From NCBI RefSeq assembly GCF_014230355.1, contig NZ_JACLAX010000009.1, positions 62,001 through 126,000 on the forward strand: DNA of 64,000 nucleotides, written 5' to 3'. The stretch comes from Novosphingobium piscinae. GTDB lineage: Bacteria; Pseudomonadota; Alphaproteobacteria; Sphingomonadales; Sphingomonadaceae. A program made the position numbers and the translations under genes. Of the stretch, positions 34,144 through 42,729 are shown in pieces. Position 1 is the stretch's first letter. The number at the start of each line of letters is the position of its first letter. Below the pieces are notes generated by a model, which worked only from the letters and a program-made list of their open reading frames with translations, had not been told where the DNA came from and did no database searches.

Positions 34144-34437
34144 TATCCGATCCGTATCCCGATCCATGACTGCTGCGGCGCAACAACGCCGATGCACGTC
34201 TCTCTAGCGATTCGAGCCGCAAGGGCAAGCCTGCCCGATGGGCAATATCTCAGGCATCGCCCTTAGGGCGGGGTTGCTGATGGTCTCTCTGGTTGACACG
34301 GTTGACAGGGTCCAGAAGCGGCAACCGCCAGATCCGATCGGCGCGATGCAGCGGGGCGGTCGCGGAGGAGCAGTGCGGGGCCATCCCGCCTACCATGCCC
34401 GGCCTGTGCCGTTTAGGACAGCCAGTGAAAGCGCACC

Positions 34438-35214
34438 ATGCCCGAGACCCCGCCGCCATCCCCGTCCCAATCGCCGATGCCGTCGCCCCGGCCCCGCCGA
34501 GTCGCCGTGTTCGGGGCCGGCGGCGGGATCGGTGCGGCGCTGGTCGCGCAGCTGATATCACGCGATGATGTCGGTGAGGTTTTCGCGCTCAGTCGCACGG
34601 CGCCGCCGGTTCCGGCAGATACCAGGGGCAAGCGTGTGCCGCTGGCCTTCGACCTGACCGACGAGGCGAGCATCGCCGCCGCCGCCGCCCGGATCGCCGC
34701 GCCGCTTGATCTCTGCATCATCGCGACCGGGATCCTGACCCTGCCCGACGGGACCGGGCCGGAGAAGGGGGCGCGGCAGATCGATCCGGCGGCGATGGCG
34801 CGCGTCTTCGCGCTCAACACGATCGGCCCGGCGCTGATCGCCAAGCACCTGTTGCCCTTGCTGCCACGGGATCGCCCGAGCGTTTTTGCGGCGCTGTCGG
34901 CCCGGGTCGGCTCGATCGGCGACAACCGGATGGGCGGCTGGCATTCCTACCGGGCCAGCAAGGCCGCGCTCAACATGCTGGTGCGCAACTTCGCGATCGA
35001 ACTCGGCCGAACCCACCGTTTGGCGATCTGCGTGGGGCTGCATCCGGGCACGGTCGACACCGGGCTGTCGGCGCCGTTCCAGCGCGGCGTGCCGGCCGAG
35101 CAGCTGTTCACCCCGGAGCTCTCCGCGGCCCATCTGTTGCGGGTGATCGACGGGCTGACCCCGGCCGACAGCGGCGGCTGTTTCGCCTGGGACGGAGCGC
35201 GGATCGAGCCCTAG
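34438..35214 (+). CDS. Short-chain dehydrogenase/reductase (CsgA/C-factor-like)
   Basis: 258 residues, NAD(P)-binding Rossmann fold. The cofactor motif is VFGAGGGIGAAL (about 23-34), preceded by an unusual Pro/Ser-rich 20-residue leader. The catalytic residues Ser (ALSARVGS) and Tyr/Lys in YRASK are present, then LHPGTVDTGLS. It resembles SDRs of the C-factor/YwfD type found widely in sphingomonads. The substrate is unknown. It lies alone between the divergent sdhB operon and a repeat-rich gap. A later start at 34477 (MPSPRPRR) would remove most of the leader. Confidence 0.82.
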   Translation: MPETPPPSPSQSPMPSPRPRRVAVFGAGGGIGAALVAQLISRDDVGEVFALSRTAPPVPADTRGKRVPLAFDLTDEASIAAAAARIAAPLDLCIIATGILTLPDGTGPEKGARQIDPAAMARVFALNTIGPALIAKHLLPLLPRDRPSVFAALSARVGSIGDNRMGGWHSYRASKAALNMLVRNFAIELGRTHRLAICVGLHPGTVDTGLSAPFQRGVPAEQLFTPELSAAHLLRVIDGLTPADSGGCFAWDGARIEP

Positions 35215-35255
35215 CGGTGCTTGCCGGTTGCGAATGGTGGTTTGCGCCCCAAACC

Positions 35256-35323
35256 CGTCATCCCAGCGCAGGCTGGGATCTCTCGCCCCGCCGCGGAAGA
35301 TGCCAGCCTGCGCTGGCATGACG
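35256..35323. repeat. Composite REP-like palindrome, copy 1
   Basis: Two hairpins about 20 bp apart, TCCCAGC/GCTGGGA (35261-35278) and TGCCAGC/GCTGGCA (35301-35318), are flanked by the inverted ends CGTCA (35256) and TGACG (35323). The same 68-bp arrangement recurs at 35372-35439 with one base change in the first loop. This is a dispersed intergenic palindrome of the REP/BIME type known in sphingomonads. Confidence 0.8.
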
Positions 35324-35371
35324 GGATGGAGAGGAGGGCTGACATCGGCTCGGAGGCTTGCGCCCGATACC

Positions 35372-35439
35372 CGTCATCCCAGCGAAGGCTGGGATCTTTG
35401 GCTTCGCCGCGGAAGATGCCAGCCTGCGCTGGCATGACG
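35372..35439. repeat. Composite REP-like palindrome, copy 2
   Basis: It has the same two-hairpin structure and CGTCA/TGACG ends as 35256-35323. The loop of the first hairpin reads GCGAAGG where the first copy has GCGCAGG. The start-to-start distance is 116 bp. Confidence 0.8.
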
Positions 35440-35503
35440 CTGGGTTTGGCTTTGGGCAGGCCATGAGCGACAGCCCCGTCTACCCAGCAACCCACGTCTG
35501 CTG

Positions 35504-35533
35504 CCCCCCCGTTACGGACGGTTTGGGGGGGGG
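35504..35533. repeat. Homopolymer hairpin C7/G9
   Basis: Seven C (35504-35510) and nine G (35525-35533) surround a 14-nt loop. Runs this long are prone to length change and may also be a sequencing weak point. Confidence 0.5.
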
Positions 35534-35733
35534 CGACCGGTGGCACGTCTCGGCCCATCCTTCTTTTGTCGTCGCTTCAGACGTGATCCGGAGACCAGCC
35601 GACCTCTCCGGCCGTGGTGGGTGAGCGACGGCAAAGTCCCGGGTCAACCCCGGGGCACCGGGGACGTGGTTAGGCCGGTCGCGCTGGACCGTTGAACGTC
35701 CGCTGTCCGCCAGAGTGGCCCAGCCCCATGAGA

Positions 35734-35763
35734 AACGGCGCGGAACCGGGGTTCCGCGCCGTT
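35734..35763 (-). terminator. Intrinsic terminator of rne
   Basis: AACGGCGCGGAACC (35734-35747) pairs perfectly with GGTTCCGCGCCGTT (35750-35763). On the minus strand it is followed by TCTCAT after GTT. It starts 24 bp after the rne stop codon. The T-rich flank is weak but the stem is very stable. Confidence 0.7.
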
Positions 35764-35786
35764 CTCGTTGCCGGTCTGGCCTGGCG

Positions 35787-38573
35787 TTACTCGCCGAAGG
35801 TGCGCTGCCACCAGCCGCGGCGGGGCGGCTGGCCGGCAGTGTCCTCGGCCGGCGCCGGATCGGCGGCGTCGGGCTGGGCGACCGTCTCGGCCGCCACGGC
35901 CGGAGCTGCCTGGGGCGCGGCCGGCTCGGCCTCAACCTTCTTGCGGCTGCGGCTGGGGCGCTTCTTCGGTGCAGCCTCGGCCTCGGCTTCGGCTGGGTCC
36001 GCGCTAACCACCTCGGCCGGAGCCTCGGCAGCGACCGTGTCGGCCTGCTTGCGGCTGCGGCTGGCGCGCTTCTTGGGCGCGGGCACCTCAGCCTCGACCT
36101 CGGCTTCGGCCTCCGGCGCAGCGCTGGCCGGTTCAGCCGCGACTTCGGCCTTCTTGCGGCTGCGGCTGGCGCGCTTCTTCGGCGCGGGCTCGGCCTCGGG
36201 CTCAAACTCGGCCTCTCCGGCCGGAGCTGCCTCGACGTCGTCGGCTTCGGCCGGCTCGCCCTCGGCGCCATCGGCACCCTCGAGCTGCTCGCCGCCCTCG
36301 CGGTTGCGTCCGCCCCGCCGGCGACGGCCGCGCCGGCGACGCTTGCGCGGGCCTTCCTCGCTGCTGTCACCCGCCTCGCCGGCATAGTCGCCGGCGTCAC
36401 CATCGGCCTCGGTCTCGGTCTCGGCATCCTCGGCTGAGCCGGTCTCGCCGGCGCCGGCGTCGTCCTCGGTGCCTTCGCCCTCGAACTCGCCGCCTTCGCC
36501 GCGGCCACGGTTGCGACCGCCGCGCCGGCGCTTGCGCCGCTTGCGGCGACCGCCGCCTTCGCCGTCGCCCTCGTCGTCACGCGCCGCCCGCTCGCCGCGG
36601 CCTTCGCCGCGCCCGCCGCCGCGACGCGAGTCCTCGCGGACCTCGTCCTCGGCTTCGTCCTCGGCGAAGTCCTCCTCGTCGATGAGGTCGTCCTCGGGCT
36701 CGATGATCGGCTCGAACTTGGGCAGCGAGGTGGGACGCGGACCCGAAGAGGCGACGCGCATCTTCGCGCCCTCGTTCTCACCCTCGGGGATCACCTCGAC
36801 GCGCACGCCATAGCGATGCTCGATCTCCTGCAGGTCGGCGCGCTTGGCGTTGAGCACATAGACCGCTGCCTCCTGCGAGGCGAACAGCGAGATGATCGTG
36901 CCCTTGCCCTTGGCGGCCTCGTCCTCGATCAGCCGCAGGGCCGACAGGCCGGCGCTGGAGGCGGTGCGGACCAGGCCCGAACCGTCGCAGTGCGGGCACG
37001 ACCGGGTGGTGGCTTCCAGCACGCCGGTGCGCAGGCGCTGGCGGCTCATCTCCATCAGGCCGAAGCCCGAGATGCGACCGACCTGGATGCGGGCCCGATC
37101 GTCCTTGAGCGCGTCCTTCATGGCCTTCTCGACCTTGCGGACGTTCGAGCCGTATTCCATGTCGATGAAGTCGATGACGACCAGCCCGGCCATGTCGCGC
37201 AGACGCAGCTGGCGGGCGATCTCGCGCGCGGCTTCGAGGTTGGTGCTGACCGCGGTCGCCTCGATCCCGTGCTCCTTGGTCGAGCGGCCCGAGTTGATGT
37301 CGATCGAGACCAGCGCCTCGGTAGGGTTGATCACCAGGTAGCCGCCGCTCTTCAGCTGGACCACCGGATCGTACATCGCGGTGAGCTGGTCTTCGGCGCC
37401 ATAGCGCTGGAACAGCGGCACCGGATCGGCATAGGCCTTCACCCGGCGCACGTGGCTGGGCATCAGCAGCTTCATGAAATCGCGCGCGGCGCGGTAACCG
37501 GCTTCACCCTCGACCACGACCTCTTCGATGTCGCGGTTGTAGATGTCGCGGATCGCGCGCTTGATCAGGTCGCTGTCCGAGTGAATGATCGCCGGAGCGC
37601 TCGACTTCAGGGTGGTTTCGCGGATCCCGTCCCACAGCCGGGCGAGATAGTCGAAATCGCGCTTGATCTCGGTCTTGGTGCGCTGCAGCCCGGCGGTGCG
37701 GACGATACACCCCATCGACTTGGGGAGGTCCATCTCGGCGATGATCGACTTCAGCCGCTTGCGGTCGGCGGCCGAGCTGATCTTGCGGCTGATCCCGCCG
37801 CCATGGCTGGAGTTGGGCATCAGCACGCAATAGCGACCGGCCAGCGAGAGGTAGGTGGTGAGAGCGGCGCCCTTGTTGCCGCGCTCCTCCTTGACGACCT
37901 GGACCAGCAGCACCTGGCGCCGGTGGATCACGTCCTGGATCTTGTAGCGGCGGCGCAGCGCCATGCGCTTGTCGCGCAGCTCGTCGGCTTGCTTGGCGTG
38001 GGCCCGGCCCTTGTCGCCACCCTGACGGCGACGACCGCGGCGACGCGGCTGCTCCTCGCTGGCCTCGCGCGCATCCTCGCCTTCATGGTCGAAGGCGCCC
38101 TCGACATGGCCGTCCTCGATCGTGGCGACCTCGTCCTTCTCGGACGTGTCGATCTCGGTCACGCCGCCATAGTCGTCGTGGTCGGTGCCGGCGAGGTCGT
38201 CGGCCAGGCTCTCGCCCATCTCGTCGTCGCCGACGAAGTCCTCCTCGCCCTCGGCGACGGCGCGCAGGGCGGCCTCTTCCTCGGCGTGGGCGGCCTCTTC
38301 GGCGAGGAGCCGCTCGCGGTCTTCCTTGGGGATCTGGTAGTAGTCGGGATGGATCTCGCTGAAGGCGAGAAACCCGTGGCGATTGCCGCCAAAGTCGACG
38401 AAGGCCGCCTGCAGCGACGGTTCGACCCGGGTTACCTTCGCGAGATAGATGTTGCCCTTGATCTGCTTGTGTTCAGCCGATTCAAAGTCAAACTCTTCAA
38501 TCCGATTGCCCTTGAGCACCGCCACCCGTGTTTCTTCCGGGTGGCGCGCATCGATTAGCATGCGCGTGGTCAT
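35787..38573 (-). CDS. rne: Ribonuclease E
   Basis: 928 residues. It is the endoribonuclease that starts mRNA decay and processes rRNA and tRNA. The S1 domain near the N-terminus (GNIYLAKVTRVEPSLQAAFVDFG) is split by a long acidic/basic insertion (about 90-200). The catalytic metal-binding part has VSIDINSGRST and VVIDFIDMEYGSN, and the Zn-link is CPHCDGSG. The C-terminal about 330 residues are low-complexity: acidic, Arg-rich (RRKRRKRRRGGRNRGRGEG) and three KKR-SRSRK modules, as expected for a disordered RNA/degradosome-binding tail. The ATG at 38573 is preferred over a TTG at 38576. A long 5' leader precedes it. Confidence 0.95.
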   Translation of the reverse strand: MTTRMLIDARHPEETRVAVLKGNRIEEFDFESAEHKQIKGNIYLAKVTRVEPSLQAAFVDFGGNRHGFLAFSEIHPDYYQIPKEDRERLLAEEAAHAEEEAALRAVAEGEEDFVGDDEMGESLADDLAGTDHDDYGGVTEIDTSEKDEVATIEDGHVEGAFDHEGEDAREASEEQPRRRGRRRQGGDKGRAHAKQADELRDKRMALRRRYKIQDVIHRRQVLLVQVVKEERGNKGAALTTYLSLAGRYCVLMPNSSHGGGISRKISSAADRKRLKSIIAEMDLPKSMGCIVRTAGLQRTKTEIKRDFDYLARLWDGIRETTLKSSAPAIIHSDSDLIKRAIRDIYNRDIEEVVVEGEAGYRAARDFMKLLMPSHVRRVKAYADPVPLFQRYGAEDQLTAMYDPVVQLKSGGYLVINPTEALVSIDINSGRSTKEHGIEATAVSTNLEAAREIARQLRLRDMAGLVVIDFIDMEYGSNVRKVEKAMKDALKDDRARIQVGRISGFGLMEMSRQRLRTGVLEATTRSCPHCDGSGLVRTASSAGLSALRLIEDEAAKGKGTIISLFASQEAAVYVLNAKRADLQEIEHRYGVRVEVIPEGENEGAKMRVASSGPRPTSLPKFEPIIEPEDDLIDEEDFAEDEAEDEVREDSRRGGGRGEGRGERAARDDEGDGEGGGRRKRRKRRRGGRNRGRGEGGEFEGEGTEDDAGAGETGSAEDAETETEADGDAGDYAGEAGDSSEEGPRKRRRRGRRRRGGRNREGGEQLEGADGAEGEPAEADDVEAAPAGEAEFEPEAEPAPKKRASRSRKKAEVAAEPASAAPEAEAEVEAEVPAPKKRASRSRKQADTVAAEAPAEVVSADPAEAEAEAAPKKRPSRSRKKVEAEPAAPQAAPAVAAETVAQPDAADPAPAEDTAGQPPRRGWWQRTFGE

Positions 38574-39061
38574 CAACGTATCTCCGTGCGCGCCCAGGCC
38601 TGGCCCTCTTGTCGAGGTCCGGGCGGGCGCGTTCCTGTGCGAAAACGCCGCGACAACGCAGGGTTGCGGCGGCGGAAGTGCGATGGTGGGGTTGCGTGTC
38701 TGCAGGCAGGGGAAGGCGCGGCGAAATCGAACGCGCGATCAAGCGAGGACCTGTCACCATCGGTGCCGTCGCCCCGAAGGGCAAGGGACGGCAGGACAGC
38801 GAACAACTTCTCATACCAGCATCAACTCGGTTCAGGAGGCCGGACAGTGTGCCCGGCCGGAGGTGTGGCCTGCCCGAACCTTCTGCATTCCCTTGGTGGA
38901 ATACGGCGCCACTGGCCCGTTCAAGGGCTGAGACGAAGCAAGGTTTACGCGGGCAGGACGGCCCTCTGTCCCGGTGCCTAGCATCGCTCCCGCCGGACGG
39001 CAAGTTGTTGCACATCCGATGAATCGAAGCCGGTTCGAGACGATTGCGACATAGCTGACGA
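38574..39061. other. Long divergent region: rne leader and amidase promoter
   Basis: There are 488 bp between the divergent rne and amidase genes. No ORF in it has a ribosome site and family-like composition. By analogy with E. coli, where rne autoregulation uses a long structured 5' UTR, much of this could be rne leader RNA, which is inference. No promoter hexamers stood out. Confidence 0.4.
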
Positions 39062-40015
39062 ATGCTTAACGAAGCATGCATGTACCGCCCCGACGGGTCC
39101 CGTCTGATCGCCCTTGGCCTGCTTGTGCTCGCGCCGGTCGCCGTTTTTGCCGCGATGGTGGCGGTGGACCGGACGTTCGGGGCTCCGGGTCGCGGCATGG
39201 GCTATGTCGTGCGGCTCAAGCTGCCCCCGGCCAGCGGCGAGATCGGCCTGCCGCAGGTGCGCGGGCCGCTCGACGCCAGCCGTCCGCTGGTGGTGATCGA
39301 TGCCGGCCACGGTGGCCACGATCCCGGAGCGGGCAGCGGTCCGGTCAGGGAGAAGGCGCTGACCCTGGCGCTGGCGCTGGCGCTGCGCGACGAACTTCTG
39401 CGGCGCGGCGGGGTGCGCGTGGCGCTGACCCGCGAGGATGACCGCTTCCTGGTCCTGTCCGAACGCGCCGGAATCGCGCGCCGGCTCAACGCCGACCTGT
39501 TCCTCTCGCTCCATGCCGACAGCGCCCCGGCCGATACGGCCAGCGGGGCCACGCTCTACACCCTGTCGGAGCGAGGTTCGAATGACAGCGCGGCGCGGCT
39601 GGCCGAGGCCGAAAACCGCGCCGACACGGTCAACGGGGTGCCGCTGGAGCGGCAGAGCGGGGCGGTCAACGCGATCCTCGTCGACCTCTCGCAACGCGAT
39701 ACCGCGGCGCGGTCGACCGCCTTCGCCGAACTGGTCCTGCGCGAGGGCGCCGGGCGGGTGCCGTTTCGGGCCCGGCCGATCCAGTCGGCCGCCTTCGTCG
39801 TGCTCAAATCGGCCGACTTGCCCTCGGTACTGGTTGAATCCGGCTATATCAGCAACCCTGCCGATGCCGCGCGGATGAGCTCGGCCGAAGGGCGGCAGGC
39901 GCTTGCCGAATCTCTAGCACGCGCGATCCGCGTCTATTTCGCCCGCCAGGCCGCACCCGATCCGGCCGTGGCCGAGACCCCCGCGGCAACCGCTAGCGAG
40001 CCGGCAGCGCCGTGA
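39062..40015 (+). CDS. N-acetylmuramoyl-L-alanine amidase (Amidase_3)
   Basis: 317 residues. The N-terminal hydrophobic segment (LIALGLLVLAPVAVFAAMVA) acts as signal or anchor, so the enzyme works in the periplasm. The zinc amidase domain has VVIDAGHGGHDPGA (first His), EKALTLALALAL (Glu), LFLSLHADSAP (second His), and the C-terminal VLVESGYISNPADAA with the catalytic Glu. It splits the amide bond between MurNAc and the stem peptide during cell separation. It is followed by the PBP1A gene 48 bp later. An alternative start at 39080 (MYRPDGSR) shortens the leader by six residues. Confidence 0.92.
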   Translation: MLNEACMYRPDGSRLIALGLLVLAPVAVFAAMVAVDRTFGAPGRGMGYVVRLKLPPASGEIGLPQVRGPLDASRPLVVIDAGHGGHDPGAGSGPVREKALTLALALALRDELLRRGGVRVALTREDDRFLVLSERAGIARRLNADLFLSLHADSAPADTASGATLYTLSERGSNDSAARLAEAENRADTVNGVPLERQSGAVNAILVDLSQRDTAARSTAFAELVLREGAGRVPFRARPIQSAAFVVLKSADLPSVLVESGYISNPADAARMSSAEGRQALAESLARAIRVYFARQAAPDPAVAETPAATASEPAAP

Positions 40016-40063
40016 GCCAAAGCGGCTGGCTTCGACCCGGATCCGCGTGCTAGAGGCGCCGCG

Positions 40064-42616
40064 ATGGCCGACGATCCTGCTCCCGACCAGCCTCAGCGCG
40101 TTCGTATCCGCCGTGATGCCGGCGGGCTCCTGGCAGGGCTGGCCAGCCGCATCGCGCCGTGGCGCGGGCGCCTGGTCCAGCTGTGGCGCGACTATGCGCT
40201 GGTGCGCTTCGCCGGGGTGGTGCTGGGCGCGGTGCTGGCGGTCTACCTGCTGGTCTGGGCCACCGTGGCCCGCAACCTGCCCTCGGCCGACGGCCTCCTG
40301 ACCTACCAGCCGCCGCTGCCGACCATGGTGCGCGGAGTGAACGGCGAGATCGTCTACAGTTATGCCCGCGAGCGCCGCGTCCAGCTGCGTTTCGTCGATT
40401 TTCCCCGGCCGGTGATTGACGCGTTCCTCTCGGCCGAGGACAAGACCTTCTGGACCCACGGCGGGGTGGATTTCACCGGCCTGGCCGGGGCGGTGGTGGA
40501 CTATGCGATCAAGTTCGGTTCGGGCGAGCGCGCGCGCGGCGGGTCGACCATCACCCAGCAGGTCGCCAAGAACATCCTGATCGGCAACGAATATTCGGTC
40601 ACCCGAAAGCTCAAGGAGATGATCCTGGCGCGGCGCATCGAGGGTGTGCTGAACAAGCAGCAGATCCTCGAGCTCTACCTCAACGAGATCCCCCTCGGCC
40701 GGCAGAGCTATGGCGTGCAGGCCGCTTCGCAGGCCTATTTCGGCAAGGACGTCGACCAGCTCGCGCTGCACGAGGCCGCCTTTCTGGCGATCCTGCCCAA
40801 GGCGCCCGAGATCTACAGCCGTGCCCGCCACGCCGGGCGCGCGCTCGAGCGGCGCAACTGGGTGCTCGACCAGATGGTCAAGAACGGGGTGGCCTCGCCG
40901 GGCCAGGCCAGTTTCGCCAAGGCCCAGCCGCTGGGGCTGATCCCGCGCCGTACCGAGAGCTGGGATCCGAGCGTCGGTTATTTTGTCGAGGAGGTCCGTC
41001 GCCGGCTGATCGACCGCTATGGCGAAAGCGCCGAGAATGGGCCCAACAGCGTTTACGCCGGCGGTCTGTGGGTGCGCACCTCGCTTGACCTCGAGCTGCA
41101 GAAGGCGGCCCAGGACGCGCTGCGCAGCGGCTTGTTGCGCTACCATTCGGGCAAGGGCTGGCATGGACCGCTCGCCCGGCTGAAGCTCGGCGAGGACGAC
41201 TGGCAAGGCCAGCTTATCGCCAGCAACCTGTCGCTGCGTTACCAGAACTGGCGGGTCGGCGTAGTGATCCGCCGCAGCGGACCGGCAGCCACGATAGGCT
41301 TCCCCGACGGGACCACCGCGCCTTTGACCAGTCTCCCCGATCCGCTTCGCCGTGGCGATGTGATCGCCGCGGCGCCGGTGGGCGGTGGCGTCTGGGGGGT
41401 GCGGATCGTGCCCGAGGTGTCGGGCGGGATGGTGGTCGAGAATCCGCGCTCCGGCCGGGTGCTGGCTATGGCCGGCGGGTTCGACGCCGGGCTCGGCTCG
41501 TTCAACCGCGCCACCCAGGCGCTGCGCCAGCCGGGCTCCACCATCAAGCCCTTCGTCTACGCCACGGCGCTGGACTATGGCATGACCCCGGCGACCATGG
41601 TCCCGGACCAGTCGTTCTGCGTCTACCAGGGCGCCGGGCTGGGGCAGAAGTGCTTCCGCAACTTCGACATGCGCGGTGCCGGCGGAGTGCACACGATGCG
41701 CTGGGGGCTTGAGCAGTCGCGCAACCTCATGACCGTGCACATCGCCAACGATACCGGCATGCCCCGGGTGGTCAGCACGATCCAGCGCGTCGGGATCGGC
41801 AAGTACGATCCCTACCTGAGCTTCGCGCTCGGGGCAGGGGACACCACCGTCGCGCAGATGGTCAACGCCTATGCCGCGCTGGCCAACAACGGCGTGCAAT
41901 ATGCCCAGTCGATGATCGACTATGTGCAGGACCGCAGCGGCAAGGTGATCTGGCGCGCCGACAGCCGCCCCTGCGAAGGCTGCAACATGGCCGAGTGGGA
42001 CGGCAAGCCCATGCCGCGCCTGACCGCGCGCGGCAAGCAGGTCCTGGACCCGCGCACCGCCTACCAGGTGGTCCATATGCTCGAGGGCGTGGTCCAGCGC
42101 GGCACGGCGACCGTACTGCGCGATCTGGGCCTGCCGCTGTTCGGCAAGACCGGGACCACTTCCGGCCCGACCAACGTCTGGTTCGTCGGCGGATCGCAGG
42201 ACATCGTCGGCGGGGTCTACCTCGGCTATGACCAGCCGCGCTCGCTTGGCGGCTACGCCCAGGGCGGTACCTTCGCGGCGCCGATCTTCCGCCAGTTCGT
42301 CAGCCAGACCAAGTCGCGCTGGAGCCATACGCCGTTTTCCGCCCCTACGGATGTGCGCATGGTCAAGATCGACCGGGTCACCGGCAAGCGGGTGTTTGGC
42401 GGCGAGCCCACCTCCGATCCCAAGTCGGCGATCATCTGGGAGGCCTTCAAGGCCGATACCGAACCGCCGCGGGCCACCCGTCAGGACCAGCTCGCCGCCG
42501 AACGCGAGATGATCATCGCGGCGATCCGCAAGCTGCGCGAGGTGCAGGGCAACGAGGCGCTGCCCGGCGAGGAGGAAGGCGCCGACTTTGTCGAGCAGCA
42601 GGGCGGGGTGTACTGA
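40064..42616 (+). CDS. mrcA: Penicillin-binding protein 1A (class A PBP)
   Basis: 850 residues. A cytoplasmic tail and one membrane helix (VRFAGVVLGAVLAVYLLVWATVA) come first. The GT51 glycosyltransferase domain follows, with EDKTFWTHGGVDF, GGSTITQQVAKN and LYLNEIPLGRQSYG. The transpeptidase domain has the SxxK serine in PGSTIKPFVY, SRN in QSRNLMT and KTG in FGKTGTTSGP. It polymerises and crosslinks peptidoglycan in the periplasm. Pairing with the amidase gene upstream puts wall synthesis and hydrolysis side by side. The length is normal for alphaproteobacterial PBP1A. Confidence 0.95.
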   Translation: MADDPAPDQPQRVRIRRDAGGLLAGLASRIAPWRGRLVQLWRDYALVRFAGVVLGAVLAVYLLVWATVARNLPSADGLLTYQPPLPTMVRGVNGEIVYSYARERRVQLRFVDFPRPVIDAFLSAEDKTFWTHGGVDFTGLAGAVVDYAIKFGSGERARGGSTITQQVAKNILIGNEYSVTRKLKEMILARRIEGVLNKQQILELYLNEIPLGRQSYGVQAASQAYFGKDVDQLALHEAAFLAILPKAPEIYSRARHAGRALERRNWVLDQMVKNGVASPGQASFAKAQPLGLIPRRTESWDPSVGYFVEEVRRRLIDRYGESAENGPNSVYAGGLWVRTSLDLELQKAAQDALRSGLLRYHSGKGWHGPLARLKLGEDDWQGQLIASNLSLRYQNWRVGVVIRRSGPAATIGFPDGTTAPLTSLPDPLRRGDVIAAAPVGGGVWGVRIVPEVSGGMVVENPRSGRVLAMAGGFDAGLGSFNRATQALRQPGSTIKPFVYATALDYGMTPATMVPDQSFCVYQGAGLGQKCFRNFDMRGAGGVHTMRWGLEQSRNLMTVHIANDTGMPRVVSTIQRVGIGKYDPYLSFALGAGDTTVAQMVNAYAALANNGVQYAQSMIDYVQDRSGKVIWRADSRPCEGCNMAEWDGKPMPRLTARGKQVLDPRTAYQVVHMLEGVVQRGTATVLRDLGLPLFGKTGTTSGPTNVWFVGGSQDIVGGVYLGYDQPRSLGGYAQGGTFAAPIFRQFVSQTKSRWSHTPFSAPTDVRMVKIDRVTGKRVFGGEPTSDPKSAIIWEAFKADTEPPRATRQDQLAAEREMIIAAIRKLREVQGNEALPGEEEGADFVEQQGGVY

Positions 42617-42729
42617 CGGGCGGCTGGACTTGCCCGTCGGCGCCTTTGTTGGTGATCTGGTTCGCCCGATCAGCCCTCGCCCCTAGGTGCCGCTTTACCT
42701 TCCAGGGGAAGCAAGGCATTCTGTCTGCC

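Larger units (their letters stand above)
35215..35733. other. Gene-free, repeat-rich intergenic region
   Basis: There are 519 bp between the SDR stop and the rne terminator without a supportable gene. It holds two copies of a composite palindromic repeat (35256-35323 and 35372-35439) and a C7/G9 hairpin (35504-35533). The rest is unremarkable, and the short open frames across the palindromes are artefacts of repeat sequence. Confidence 0.6.

Noticed and set aside
35256-35439. Possible CRISPR-like array
   Set aside because: There are only two units, each internally palindromic with two hairpins, no uniform spacers and no cas genes. They fit REP elements.
35228-35624. Short plus- and minus-strand ORFs with ACAGMT-type repeats
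   Set aside because: They only translate the composite palindromes and occur on both strands with similar peptides, a known artefact of REP sequences.
38528-39022. Plus-strand ORFs in the rne leader
   Set aside because: Three frames are open at once, none has a ribosome site or family resemblance, and the region is better explained as leader and promoter.
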